This document shows, piece after piece, positions 1 to 6,767 of a stretch of 10,630 bases of DNA. Made by a program: the position numbers and the translations under genes. The notes below the pieces were generated by a model. The model searched no databases and was not told where the DNA came from. It saw nothing but the letters and a program-made list of their open reading frames with translations. Every line of letters starts with the position of its first letter. Position 1 is the first letter of the stretch. The DNA comes from Candidatus Rokubacteria bacterium RIFCSPLOWO2_02_FULL_72_37 (GTDB lineage Bacteria; Methylomirabilota; Methylomirabilia; Rokubacteriales; CSP1-6), in assembly GCA_001790315.1 (NCBI GenBank), contig MGCE01000002.1:1-10630 (forward strand), in the 5' to 3' direction.

Positions 1-1
1 G

Positions 2-349
2 CCGGGCGCCGATCCCGTGGAAGCGCAGGTCAGCGCGGTGCGCGAGGCCGAGGAGTACCTGGAGGCAGTCGCCAGGCGTCTCCGCGACCGGGGCGTGAAG
101 GCCGTCGAGACGCACGTCTGGTACGGCGCGCCGGCCGGCGCCATCGTGGAGGCCGCGAAGGCGCAGAAGGCCAGCATGATCGTGATGTCCACGCACGGGC
201 GGAGCGGCCTGGGACGCCTGATCCTGGGCAGCGTGGCGGAGTCGGTGCTGCGGGGCACGACGACGCCCATCCTGGTCGTGCGTGCGGAGGGCGCTCCACT
301 CGAGGCGCCGCAGGGCGCCCGGCCCGCGAAGGAGGCCACCCGTGTATAA
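2..349 (+). CDS. Universal stress protein UspA family, 5'-truncated by window edge
   Basis: This is the C-terminal part of a UspA-fold nucleotide-binding stress protein, presumed cytoplasmic. The frame is open to the left edge, so the N-terminal strand with the usual (V/I)PLDGS start lies outside the window; the GTG at 17 is only an internal valine codon. About 115 residues are visible. Near residues 57-72 of the visible part the signature STHGRSG...LGS is seen, followed by the terminal strand TPILVVR. This matches the G-2x-G-9x-G(S/T) ATP-binding motif of the MJ0577 type, except that the first Gly is Ser, a common natural variant. The stop codon overlaps the first codons of the next usp gene, which points to translational coupling. 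It is the first of three consecutive usp genes. Family assignment is firm; ligand and partner are unknown. Confidence 0.9.
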   Translation, partial: PGADPVEAQVSAVREAEEYLEAVARRLRDRGVKAVETHVWYGAPAGAIVEAAKAQKASMIVMSTHGRSGLGRLILGSVAESVLRGTTTPILVVRAEGAPLEAPQGARPAKEATRV

Positions 350-818
350 GCGCGTGACGGTGCCGCTCGATGGGTCGATGGTGGCCGAGGGAATCATCCC
401 GCTCATGCTCGAGATCGCGGGGCCGCTCGACATGGAGGTCGTGCTGCTCCGGGTCCTCGTGCCGATCCCGCCCTCCGTGATCGAGGGCTCACGGCACATC
501 GAGGTCGAGGACGTCGAGAAGCGGCGCGCCGAGGCCGAGGAGTATCTGGCGCCGATCGCCGCCGAGCTCCGCACCAAGGGCGTGCGCGTCAGGACACTGG
601 TGCGCCGCGGCGAGCCCGCCTCGGAGATCATCGCCGGCGCCCGTGAGGCGGGCTCCGATCTGATCGCGATGACGACCCACGGGCGCAGCGGGTTCGGCCG
701 ACTGCTGTTCGGCTCCGTGGCGGAAGCGGTGCTCCGCCACTCCGAGGTGCCCGTGTTCCTCATGCGCCAGACCGCGGCCCAGGTGACCGCGCGCGCCGCG
801 TGGGAGACGGTCCGATGA
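342..818 (+). CDS. Universal stress protein UspA family
   Basis: This encodes a complete single-domain Usp of 158 residues, close to the usual family length. The start is GTG at 342: GGAGG at 331-335 lies six bases upstream, and translation from there gives the canonical beta-1 segment VYKRVTVPLDGS. The start overlaps the stop of the previous gene (GTGTATAA). The ATP-loop signature lies at residues 111-125 (TTHGRSG, then GS), with Thr in place of the first Gly of G-2x-G-9x-G(S/T). It ends with the typical VPVFLMR strand plus a short Ala/Arg-rich tail. The stop overlaps the next usp start as ATGA. Usp proteins are thought to bind ATP/AMP or act as dimers under starvation or respiratory stress; which applies here cannot be read from sequence. 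Confidence 0.93.
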   Translation: MYKRVTVPLDGSMVAEGIIPLMLEIAGPLDMEVVLLRVLVPIPPSVIEGSRHIEVEDVEKRRAEAEEYLAPIAAELRTKGVRVRTLVRRGEPASEIIAGAREAGSDLIAMTTHGRSGFGRLLFGSVAEAVLRHSEVPVFLMRQTAAQVTARAAWETVR

Positions 819-1255
819 GCCGGCGCATCGTTCACCCGACGGATTTCTCGACCGCGTCCCGGGCGGCCTTCGCGAAGGCCGTCGAGATGGCCAAGGCCGA
901 CCGGGGCGAACTCCTCCTCGTCCACGTGCTGAGTCCGGTCATGCCCGTGCCCGGGGACGGCTATATCTCGCCGAAAGTCTACGACGAGATCGCCGCGTCG
1001 ACGCGCGCGTGGGCCCAGAAGCAGCTCGACAAGCTGCTCGCGAAGGCCAAGGCCGCAGGCGCGCGCGTGAAGGGCCTGCTCGTGGAGGGGGTCCCGCACG
1101 AGCAGATCGTCCGTCTCGCCAAGTCCAAGCGCGCCGATGTCGTCGTGATGGGGACGCATGGCCGCTCGGGGCTCGCGAAGCTCTTCCTCGGCAGCGTGGC
1201 CGGCCGTGTGGTGACAGCGGCGCCATGCCCGGTCCTGACGGTCCGGGGCCGGTGA
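815..1255 (+). CDS. Universal stress protein UspA family
   Basis: This encodes a complete 146-residue Usp. It begins at ATG 815, inside the ATGA overlap with the preceding usp stop. The N terminus MSRRIVHPTDFS matches the Usp beta-1 pattern with HPTDFS, a common variant of VPxDFS. Unlike its two neighbours it keeps the full nucleotide motif: GTHGRSG at residues 113-119 and GS at 126-127 (G-2x-G-9x-G-S). The last strand reads CPVLTVRGR. The three usp genes are clearly different in sequence and are not recent copies. The TGA stop overlaps a GTG that I take as the start of the phosphotransferase gene, continuing the coupled operon. Confidence 0.94.
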   Translation: MSRRIVHPTDFSTASRAAFAKAVEMAKADRGELLLVHVLSPVMPVPGDGYISPKVYDEIAASTRAWAQKQLDKLLAKAKAAGARVKGLLVEGVPHEQIVRLAKSKRADVVVMGTHGRSGLAKLFLGSVAGRVVTAAPCPVLTVRGR

Positions 1256-2361
1256 TCGGGCGGGAGCCGCTCGCCCGTTACCTGGCGGGCGTCTTCAGCG
1301 CGCCGGTGGAGATCCTGGCGCTCCGCCCACTCAAGGCCGCCGAGGGGAGCGAGACCGACCCGAAGGGCTTCGGCTACGGCGTGCCGTTCGGCGTCGAGTG
1401 CGCGGTGGACGGCGAGATCCGGTCGCTCGTCGTCTCGCGCACGCGGCCCGCGCACGGCTTCGGCCACGACTATCCGGCCGACCGTGCCTGGCAGGCGCTC
1501 TACGGCCACGTGGCGTACAACACCTTTCCCCGCCACGTGAAGAGCGTCGATGTCGGCCTCGTGCGTGCGTCCGGCGAGCTCGCCTCGGTGGCCGACGCCA
1601 CCGAGTTCTTCCAGCTCGTCGAGCGGGCGGAAGGCCGACTCTACTGGCTGGATCTCGACCGATTGCTCACGGGCCCGCCGCGCGAGCTGGACGTGGCGCG
1701 GGCCCGCGCGCTCGCGAGCTTCCTGGCCGAGGCGCACGCCGTCAAGCACGACGAGCCCACCCTGTATCATCGGCGCGTTCGCGAGCTCGTCGCCCACGGC
1801 GAGTGCCTGATGGGCATCCTCGACAGCTACCCCCACCCCTACGCGCTGCTGCCCAGCGCCGCGTGCGCGTCCATCGAGCGGGCCGCGATCACGTGGCGGT
1901 GGCGGCTCCGCGACCGTGTCCACCGGCTCTCACGCGTCCACGGCGACTTCCACCCCTGGAACATCCTCTTTCGCGACGGCGTCGACTTCTCCTTGCTCGA
2001 CCGGAGCCGTGGCGAGTGGGGTGAGCCGGCCGACGACGTCGCGGGGCTCGCCGTCAACTACGTCTTCTTCGGCCTCCGCAAGAGCGCCGCCACCGACCCT
2101 GCGGTCGTCGCCGAGCCCTTCGGCACCCTGTTCCGCACCTTCCTCGACACGTATCGCGACGCGTCCGCCGACGAGGAGCTCCTGGAGGTCTTGCCGCCGT
2201 TCCTCGCGTTCCGCGCGCTCGTCATCGCCCACCCGCGCTGGTACCCGGCCCTCGGGCCCGCGACACGCCAGGCGCTGATCCGGCTCGCGACGCGCCTGCT
2301 CGACGAGGGCGCGGCGCGCGAGCCAGAGGCGATCGTCGCACTCCTCCAAGAGGCGCGATGA
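1252..2361 (+). CDS. APH-fold phosphotransferase (aminoglycoside phosphotransferase family)
   Basis: This predicted cytoplasmic small-molecule kinase has the protein-kinase-like fold. The catalytic-loop motif HGDFHPWN is at residues 230-237 (Brenner motif HGDxxxxN: Asp232 as putative base, Asn237 as metal ligand). It is followed by LLDRSRGEWGEPADDVA, where Asp250 sits at the position of the DFG-like metal-binding Asp and PADDVA resembles the conserved GDPAYDLA segment. With the GTG start at 1252 the product has 369 residues. I chose this start because it gives a 4-nt GTGA overlap like the other junctions; an in-frame ATG at 1225 would add nine residues. The substrate is unknown. The setting beside usp, P-loop kinase and CBS genes argues against antibiotic resistance and for a stress-linked kinase, as with proteins of the COG2187 kind. 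The 3' end overlaps the next gene as ATGA. Confidence 0.82.
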   Translation: MIGREPLARYLAGVFSAPVEILALRPLKAAEGSETDPKGFGYGVPFGVECAVDGEIRSLVVSRTRPAHGFGHDYPADRAWQALYGHVAYNTFPRHVKSVDVGLVRASGELASVADATEFFQLVERAEGRLYWLDLDRLLTGPPRELDVARARALASFLAEAHAVKHDEPTLYHRRVRELVAHGECLMGILDSYPHPYALLPSAACASIERAAITWRWRLRDRVHRLSRVHGDFHPWNILFRDGVDFSLLDRSRGEWGEPADDVAGLAVNYVFFGLRKSAATDPAVVAEPFGTLFRTFLDTYRDASADEELLEVLPPFLAFRALVIAHPRWYPALGPATRQALIRLATRLLDEGAAREPEAIVALLQEAR

Positions 2362-3482
2362 GCTGGGCGATCTGGATCACCGGCCTGCCGGGCAGCGGCA
2401 AGTCCGTGCTCGCGGGTGGCGCGACGGCGGCGCTCCGCGCGCAGGGCGAGCCCGTCGCCCATCTCGAGCTCGACGTGATCCGCCGGACCCTGACGCCGTC
2501 GCCGACCTACTCCGAGACCGAGCGCGATGTCGTGTATCGCGCGCTGGTGTTCATGGCGACCGCCCTGACGGGCGTCGGAGTGCCGGTGATCATCGACGCC
2601 ACGGCGCATCGGCGCGCCTGGCGCGAGCTCGCCCGGCGCTCGATCGCGCGGTTCGCCGAGGTGCAGCTCGTCTGCCCCGTCGAGGTGTGCCAGCGGCGGG
2701 AGCAGCGACGGACGACGGGGAACGCACCGCGTGGGATCTACGCCCGCGCGGGTGGCCCCGGCGCACAGGTGCCCGGGGTCGACGTGCCGTACGAACCCTC
2801 GTTCGCGCCGGAACGCGTGATCGACACCGCGAAGCAGGACGTCGGGGCCTCGGTCCGTGAGATCGTCGCGCTGGCGCAGCGTCTCGGGGGCGCGGCCGAG
2901 CCGACGCCCCGGATCCCGGGCGGTGGCTGGGCGATCTGGATCACCGGCCTGCCGGGGAGCGGCAAGACGACGCTCGCGTGCGCGGCCGCGAGGGCGCTCG
3001 CGGGACAGGACATGCCGATCCAGGTCATCGAGCTCGCCGGGTTGCGCGAGTTCCTGCTGAACGGCCGCCCCGAGTCGGACGCCACCCGGGAGGTCGTGCA
3101 CCGCGCCCTGGCGTACACGGCGAAGCTCATGACCGAGGCCGGTGTCGCGGTCATCGTCGACGCCACGGCGCCACGGCGCGCCTGGCGCGAGCTGGCGCGT
3201 GGACTCATCGTCCGCTTCGCCGAGGTGCAGCTTCTGTGCCCGCCGGAGCTCTGCGCGGAACGCGAGCGCTCCGCGCGCTGGCAGCTCGGCGGCTGCCGGG
3301 GCGTGCCGCCGTCGGCCCGCGCCAGCCGGCGCACGGAGATCGTGCTCGACTACGAGCCCTCTCTGCGTCCGGAGCTCACGCTGCACACCGATCGCCGGGA
3401 CGTCGAGAGTGCCGTGGAGGAGATCCTGCGCCTGGCGCGTCGCCTGTACCGCACCGGCGCCGTCGGCGAGTATCGAACCTAG
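2358..3482 (+). CDS. Tandem APS-kinase-like (CysC-like) P-loop protein, two fused domains
   Basis: This 374-residue protein is built from two copies of an adenylylsulfate-kinase-like P-loop domain (residues about 1-178 and 189-374). Walker A GLPGSGKS is at residues 9-16 and GLPGSGKT at 197-204. Both copies share IDATA/VDATA, RRAWRELAR and RFAEVQL(V/L)CP at a constant 188-residue offset. Copy 1 keeps Asp39-x-x-Arg42 and a GIYARA...GVDVPYEPSFAPERVIDT segment like the CysC C-terminal substrate region. In copy 2 the Asp is Ala227 and the GIYARA region is degenerate, although DYEPSLRPEL survives. CysC makes PAPS from APS and ATP, but no ATP sulfurylase or other sulfate gene is nearby, so a different phosphotransfer or regulatory role is as likely. 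The start is ATG 2358 in an ATGA overlap. The stop TAG is shared with the next gene's Shine-Dalgarno. Family is fairly sure; substrate is open. Confidence 0.82.
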   Translation: MSWAIWITGLPGSGKSVLAGGATAALRAQGEPVAHLELDVIRRTLTPSPTYSETERDVVYRALVFMATALTGVGVPVIIDATAHRRAWRELARRSIARFAEVQLVCPVEVCQRREQRRTTGNAPRGIYARAGGPGAQVPGVDVPYEPSFAPERVIDTAKQDVGASVREIVALAQRLGGAAEPTPRIPGGGWAIWITGLPGSGKTTLACAAARALAGQDMPIQVIELAGLREFLLNGRPESDATREVVHRALAYTAKLMTEAGVAVIVDATAPRRAWRELARGLIVRFAEVQLLCPPELCAERERSARWQLGGCRGVPPSARASRRTEIVLDYEPSLRPELTLHTDRRDVESAVEEILRLARRLYRTGAVGEYRT

Positions 3483-3486
3483 GAGG
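3481..3486 (+). promoter_or_regulatory. Shine-Dalgarno of CBS gene overlapping upstream stop codon
   Basis: AGGAGG begins inside the TAG stop (3480-3482) of the tandem kinase gene and lies 11 bases before the ATG at 3498. It fixes the start of the CBS gene and suggests that its translation is linked to termination of the preceding gene. Confidence 0.75.
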
Positions 3487-3497
3487 ACGACAAGACC

Positions 3498-3905
3498 ATG
3501 CGAGTCCAGGACATCATGACCATCAGCTGCATCACGGCCCCGCCCGAGACGCCCGTCCTCGAGGCACGCCAGATGATGCTCGAGAAGCGCATCCGCCACC
3601 TGCTCGTGGTCGACGGGACCACGTTGATGGGCATCGTCACCGACCGGGACATCCGGCTCAACCTCCCGTCGCCGGCGACGAGCCTGTCGGTGTGGGAGAT
3701 CAACTATCTGCTCGCGCGGATGACCGTGGCGAACGTGATGTCGAAGAACGTGGCGACCATCGATCCCGCACGGGATGCGAAAGAAGCCGCGCAGCTGATG
3801 CTGGACCGCAAGATCGGCGCGCTCCCGGTCGTGAGCAACGGCCGACAGCTCGTCGGGATCATCACCGAGACGGACCTGCTGCGCGCCTTCGTGAAGTCGG
3901 GCTAG
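3498..3905 (+). CDS. CBS-domain pair (Bateman module) protein
   Basis: This 135-residue stand-alone protein consists almost only of two CBS domains. CBS1 spans roughly residues 1-55 (DIMT...ETPVLEARQMM...RHLLVVDG...GIVTDRDI) and CBS2 roughly 73-133 (VMSKNVATIDP...KIGALPVVSNG...GIITETDLL). Such pairs bind adenosine nucleotides (AMP, ATP, SAM) between the domains and usually act as energy sensors; the Asp in each GI(V/I)T(D/E)xD segment is the typical ribose-contacting position. No output domain is present, so it probably signals through a partner, plausibly one of the adjacent kinases or usp products. The start is supported by AGGAGG 11 bases upstream. It is similar in layout to Hrp1-type hypoxic response proteins. 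Molecular partner unknown; domain call very reliable. Confidence 0.93.
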   Translation: MRVQDIMTISCITAPPETPVLEARQMMLEKRIRHLLVVDGTTLMGIVTDRDIRLNLPSPATSLSVWEINYLLARMTVANVMSKNVATIDPARDAKEAAQLMLDRKIGALPVVSNGRQLVGIITETDLLRAFVKSG

Positions 3906-3916
3906 GGGCGAGGCGG

Positions 3917-4330
3917 GTGCTCGATCGGCGGGTGCTCGTCGTCGACGACGAACCCGACTTCCAGGTGACGTACGAGCGGCTGCTCGGACGGCAGGGGCTC
4001 CGGGTCGTCACCGCCGGCTCCCGGCACGAGGCACTGGCGCTCGTCGAGCGGGGGTCGCTCGTGCTGGTGATCGCGGACCTCCGCCTGTACGACGGCGACG
4101 GCCTGGACGTGGTCCGCGCGGCACGGCGGGCGTGCCGGTCCCTGCCGGTGATCGTGATCACGGGCTTCGGCTCGGAGTCGAGTCGTCTCGCGGCGCTCCA
4201 CGCCGGAGCCTCCGCCTATCTCACCAAGCCGTTCACCGCGGCCGCGTTCGCCTCGCTGGTCGCGGAGACGCTCGGCTCGAGGAAGGGAGGGTGCGGATCT
4301 GCCTCGTCGAGCGGACCTGACACGCGCTGA
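3917..4330 (+). CDS. Single-domain response regulator (CheY-like receiver)
   Basis: This encodes a 137-residue receiver domain without an output domain. The acidic pair Asp10-Asp11 lies in VLVVDDEPD, the phospho-acceptor is Asp54 (VIADLRLYDGDGLDVV), the switch Thr is Thr82 (VIVITGFGS) and the conserved Lys is Lys104 in YLTKPF. All residues needed for phosphorylation are present. The start is GTG 3917, twelve bases after the CBS gene stop, with the purine-rich GGGGCGAGG upstream; a second in-frame GTG at 3932 would cut into strand beta-1 and is less likely. No histidine kinase is visible in the window, so the phosphodonor is encoded elsewhere. The C-terminal tail (residues 121-137, Ser/Gly-rich) looks unstructured and overlaps the presumed 5' part of the methyltransferase frame. 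Confidence 0.88.
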   Translation: MLDRRVLVVDDEPDFQVTYERLLGRQGLRVVTAGSRHEALALVERGSLVLVIADLRLYDGDGLDVVRAARRACRSLPVIVITGFGSESSRLAALHAGASAYLTKPFTAAAFASLVAETLGSRKGGCGSASSSGPDTR

Positions 4331-4397
4331 CCTCTGGAACGAGCGCACGGTCGCCTGGTACGAGCGCGCGGACCGGCGCAGCGACTACGCCGCGAAG

Positions 4398-5078
4398 GTG
4401 TTCGGCGTGGTCGCCGAGCTCCTCATGGAGTGCCGCACGGCCCTCGACGTCGGGGCCGGCTTCGGTGCGCTGGCGCTGCCGCTCGCGCGCCGACTCGCTC
4501 GGGTGACGGCGATCGAGCCTGCGGCGGCGATGGCCGCGGCGCTCCGACGCGCCGCGGCGCGAGAGGGCCTCGGGAACCTCACCGTGCACGAGGCGGCGTG
4601 GGGCGACGTGGACGTCGGACCGCACGACCTCGTCGTGTGCGCGCATGTCAGCTCGCTTCTTGCGCCCGGCTCTCCGTTCCTCGCCGCGGTCGGTCGGCTC
4701 GCCGAGCGGGGCGTCGTCCTGGTTCGCGACCTGCCGGGAGGACAGGACAAGTTCTTCTTCGGGGAGCTCTATCCGCTCCTGCTCGGCCGGCCGTACGCGC
4801 ACGGGTGCGACGGCCGCGAGACGCTCGAGGCACTCGAGCGGCTCGGCGTCGCGCCGACGGTGACGCCGATCGAGTACGACTCCGACCAGCCCTTCGACTC
4901 GCTGGAGGAAGCGTGCGACTTCTGGATGGAGTACATGCGACTCGTGGGCGCCGGTGCCCGCGACTCCCTCCGCGCCTTCCTCGCGGAGCGGCTTGCCCGC
5001 GACGGCGAGGGATGGATCGCCCGGTTCAGGAAGCGGGCGGTCGTCGTCCATTGGCGAACCGGCGCGGCCGGAGGCTAG
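4398..5078 (+). CDS. Class I SAM-dependent methyltransferase (start uncertain, probably further upstream)
   Basis: This is a Rossmann-fold methyltransferase. Motif I DVGAGFG is at residues 17-23 counted from the GTG at 4398, and beta-2 ends in the acidic VTAIEP (Glu40). A later segment VVLVRDLPGG and the FWMEYMRLVG helix follow, so it is near full length (226 residues). The GTG at 4398 is the first canonical start in this frame but lacks a Shine-Dalgarno. The frame stays open upstream and encodes a convincing N-terminal region (ADLWNERTVAWYERADRRSD) typical of methyltransferases that start before motif I, so the true start may be a CTG at 4299 or 4317 overlapping the receiver gene. The substrate is unknown; the sequence does not resolve O-, N-, C- or metal methylation. 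It is the last gene of the stress cassette and is followed by a 154-nt gap. Confidence 0.78.
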   Translation: MFGVVAELLMECRTALDVGAGFGALALPLARRLARVTAIEPAAAMAAALRRAAAREGLGNLTVHEAAWGDVDVGPHDLVVCAHVSSLLAPGSPFLAAVGRLAERGVVLVRDLPGGQDKFFFGELYPLLLGRPYAHGCDGRETLEALERLGVAPTVTPIEYDSDQPFDSLEEACDFWMEYMRLVGAGARDSLRAFLAERLARDGEGWIARFRKRAVVVHWRTGAAGG

Positions 5079-5232
5079 GGTGGGGTATCCTGCTGGGGCA
5101 CCCGCGCCACGGTGAGGCGCGGCATCGCCCCGACCCCGGGCGGCGGGGCGGCCGGATGTCTCGGGATTCCGGGGACTTGCCTTGCGGCGGGCGCGGCACA
5201 TCGCTTGCACCTCAGCGCACAAGGGGAAAATC
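5079..5232. other. Intergenic region with GC hairpin upstream of the citrate synthase unit
   Basis: This is the largest gap on the + strand before the oxidase control region. It contains an inverted repeat CGCCCCG (5126-5132) / CGGGGCG (5144-5150) with an 11-base loop and no T-run, and a second weak pair CCGGA/TCCGG further on. The gap separates the stress cassette from the citrate synthase unit and should hold a terminator and a promoter. I cannot point to a convincing -35/-10 pair, and the hairpin lacks the U-tract of a standard intrinsic terminator. Confidence 0.3.
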
Positions 5233-5478
5233 ATGACCACCGTCTCGTGGCGCGCCGCCGCCTCGGAAGAGCCGCTGGAGCTGCCGTTCGTGACGTGCCC
5301 GTTCCTCTCCTCGGTTGACGGCCAGCTTGAGAAGACCTACCCGCACGGGGTCCAGTGCGCGCTGCGCCGCGGCCCCGCCAGGGCGCCTTCGACCGACGAG
5401 CTCGCGTGGTTCTGCACCAACGGCCGTCATCACGCCTGCACGACCTATCGACGCTGCAGACGAACAGGAGGAATGTAA
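5233..5478 (+). CDS. Small Cys/His-rich protein upstream of citrate synthase, unknown function
   Basis: This is an 81-residue protein that I do not recognise as a named family. It carries five cysteines (22, 42, 61, 69, 75) and His38, His66 and His67. The order CPFL, then QCAL, then FCTNGRHHACTTY resembles small CP-x-L...C...(Y/F)C...C modules seen in bacterial proteins and could bind zinc or an Fe-S cluster. No signal peptide or membrane helix is seen. The ATG at 5233 follows AAGGGGA, a usable Shine-Dalgarno, about six bases away. Its TAA stop shares one base with the ATG of citrate synthase (TAATG), and the citrate synthase Shine-Dalgarno lies inside its last codons. That coupling is the main reason to believe the gene is real. 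A metal-binding accessory or redox regulator of the next genes is only a guess. Confidence 0.65.
   Translation: MTTVSWRAAASEEPLELPFVTCPFLSSVDGQLEKTYPHGVQCALRRGPARAPSTDELAWFCTNGRHHACTTYRRCRRTGGM
5466..5472 (+). promoter_or_regulatory. Shine-Dalgarno of citrate synthase
   Basis: AGGAGGA lies six bases upstream of the ATG at 5478 and inside the 3' end of the small Cys-rich gene. It decides the citrate synthase start against in-frame upstream alternatives and suggests coupled translation. Confidence 0.8.
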
Positions 5479-6767
5479 TGGGGACGAGGGATGGCCTGAC
5501 GATCGTCGACAACCGCACAGGCAAGTCGTACGAGGTCCCGATCGCCGACGGCGCGATCCGCGCGATGGATCTCCGCCAGATCCGCACCGGGCCGGAGGAC
5601 TTCGGCCTCCTGGCCTATGACCCCGCGTTCACGAACACGGCGTCCACGCGCAGCACGGTCACGTTCATCGACGGCGACAGGGGCGTCCTCTGGTACCGGG
5701 GCTACCCCATCGAGCAGCTCGCCGAGAAGGCGAGCTTCCTCGAGGTCGCGTACCTCCTGTTGCGTGGCGAGCTGCCGAAGCCGCGGGAGCTCGAGGAGTT
5801 CACGTGGCAGATCACCCACCACACGTGGGTCCACGAGAACGTCAAGAAGTTCATGGACGGATTCCACCACGACGCACATCCGATGGGGATGCTGATCTCG
5901 ACCGTCGCGGCCCTCTCGACCTTCTATCCCGAGGCGAAGGTGAACCAGGACGCGGGCCACCGCGACCTGCAGATCTACCGCCTCGTCGCGAAGATGCCGA
6001 CGATCGCGGCGTTCGCGTATCGCCACATCCTCGGCCAGCCGTACGCGTACCCCGACAACGACCTGAGCTACGTCGGCAACTTCCTCAACATGCTCTTCAA
6101 GACGACCGAGCTGAAGTACAAGCCCGAGCCGGCGATCGAGCGCGCGCTGGACGTGCTCTTCATTCTGCACGCCGACCACGAGCAGAACTGCTCGGCCAAC
6201 GCCATGCGCTCCGTCGGTTCGTCGGGCGTGGACCCGTACTCGGCGGTGGCCGCCGCGGCCGCGGCCCTCTACGGTCCCCTCCACGGGGGCGCCAACGAGG
6301 CGGTGCTGCGCATGCTGCGCTCGATTGCCTCGGCCTCGCGGATCCCGGAGTTCATCCGCCAGGTGAAGGGCGGCGAGGCGAAGCTGATGGGCTTCGGGCA
6401 CCGTGTGTACAAGAACTACGACCCGCGCGCCAAGATCATCAAGAAGATGGCCGACGACGTCTTCGCGGTCACGCGGCCGAGCCCGCTGCTCGGGATCGCG
6501 CGCGAGCTGGAGAAGATCGCGCTCGAGGACGAGTACTTCGTGAGCCGGAAGCTGTACCCGAACGTCGACTTCTACTCGGGGCTCATCTACGAGGCTCTCG
6601 GGTTCCCGGTGGAGATGTTCCCGGTGCTGTTCGCGATCCCGCGCACGGTCGGCTGGCTCGCACAGTGGCAGGAGATGCTCGGGGACGCGGAGCAGAAGAT
6701 CGCACGGCCGCGGCAGATCTACACGGGCTACGCGCGACGCGACTTCGTGTCAGCGGACAGGCGCTGA
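5478..6767 (+). CDS. gltA: Citrate synthase (type II-like, TCA cycle)
   Basis: This enzyme condenses acetyl-CoA and oxaloacetate to citrate and CoA in the cytoplasm, the entry step of the TCA cycle. The product has 429 residues, the size of the bacterial type II (GltA-like, typically hexameric) group. Active-site landmarks are all present: LHADHEQNCS with His231/His234, YGPLHGGANEAV with His269, GFGHRVYKNYDPRA with His308, NVDFYSG with the catalytic Asp364, and the arginines of IPRTVGW (389) and GYARRDF (420-421). The N-terminal segment (residues 5-65: GLTIVDNRTGK, RTGPEDFGLLAYDP) matches the extended N terminus of this group. It is embedded between the small Cys-rich protein (TAATG overlap) and the radical SAM gene (TGATG overlap), an unusual setting. 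Whether the latter two affect citrate synthase or are merely co-expressed is unknown. Confidence 0.97.
   Translation: MGTRDGLTIVDNRTGKSYEVPIADGAIRAMDLRQIRTGPEDFGLLAYDPAFTNTASTRSTVTFIDGDRGVLWYRGYPIEQLAEKASFLEVAYLLLRGELPKPRELEEFTWQITHHTWVHENVKKFMDGFHHDAHPMGMLISTVAALSTFYPEAKVNQDAGHRDLQIYRLVAKMPTIAAFAYRHILGQPYAYPDNDLSYVGNFLNMLFKTTELKYKPEPAIERALDVLFILHADHEQNCSANAMRSVGSSGVDPYSAVAAAAAALYGPLHGGANEAVLRMLRSIASASRIPEFIRQVKGGEAKLMGFGHRVYKNYDPRAKIIKKMADDVFAVTRPSPLLGIARELEKIALEDEYFVSRKLYPNVDFYSGLIYEALGFPVEMFPVLFAIPRTVGWLAQWQEMLGDAEQKIARPRQIYTGYARRDFVSADRR

Noticed and set aside
2..818. Loss of ATP binding in the first two Usp proteins because the first Gly of the motif is Ser or Thr
   Set aside because: Ser/Thr at this position (STHGRSG, TTHGRSG) is frequent in Usp families with the rest of the motif intact, so loss of binding cannot be claimed.
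1225..1251. ATG at 1225 as start of the phosphotransferase gene
   Set aside because: Possible, but it has no better Shine-Dalgarno and adds a Pro/Gly-rich stretch that is antiparallel to no known motif; GTG 1252 fits the 4-nt overlap pattern. Not excluded.
979..1923. Long open frame on the minus strand opposite usp3 and the phosphotransferase gene
   Set aside because: Low-complexity Arg/Ala/Glu-rich translation without motifs, lying antisense to well-supported genes; such frames are common when GC3 is very high.
1252..2361. Aminoglycoside resistance gene
   Set aside because: Only the general APH fold is visible; the stress-gene neighbourhood and length do not support a resistance role.
2058..3599. 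Minus-strand frame of about 510 codons opposite the tandem kinase
   Set aside because: Its internal repetition (ATREHGLAAARQAGDPDRPA-like blocks) is just the antisense of the duplicated P-loop domains on the + strand.
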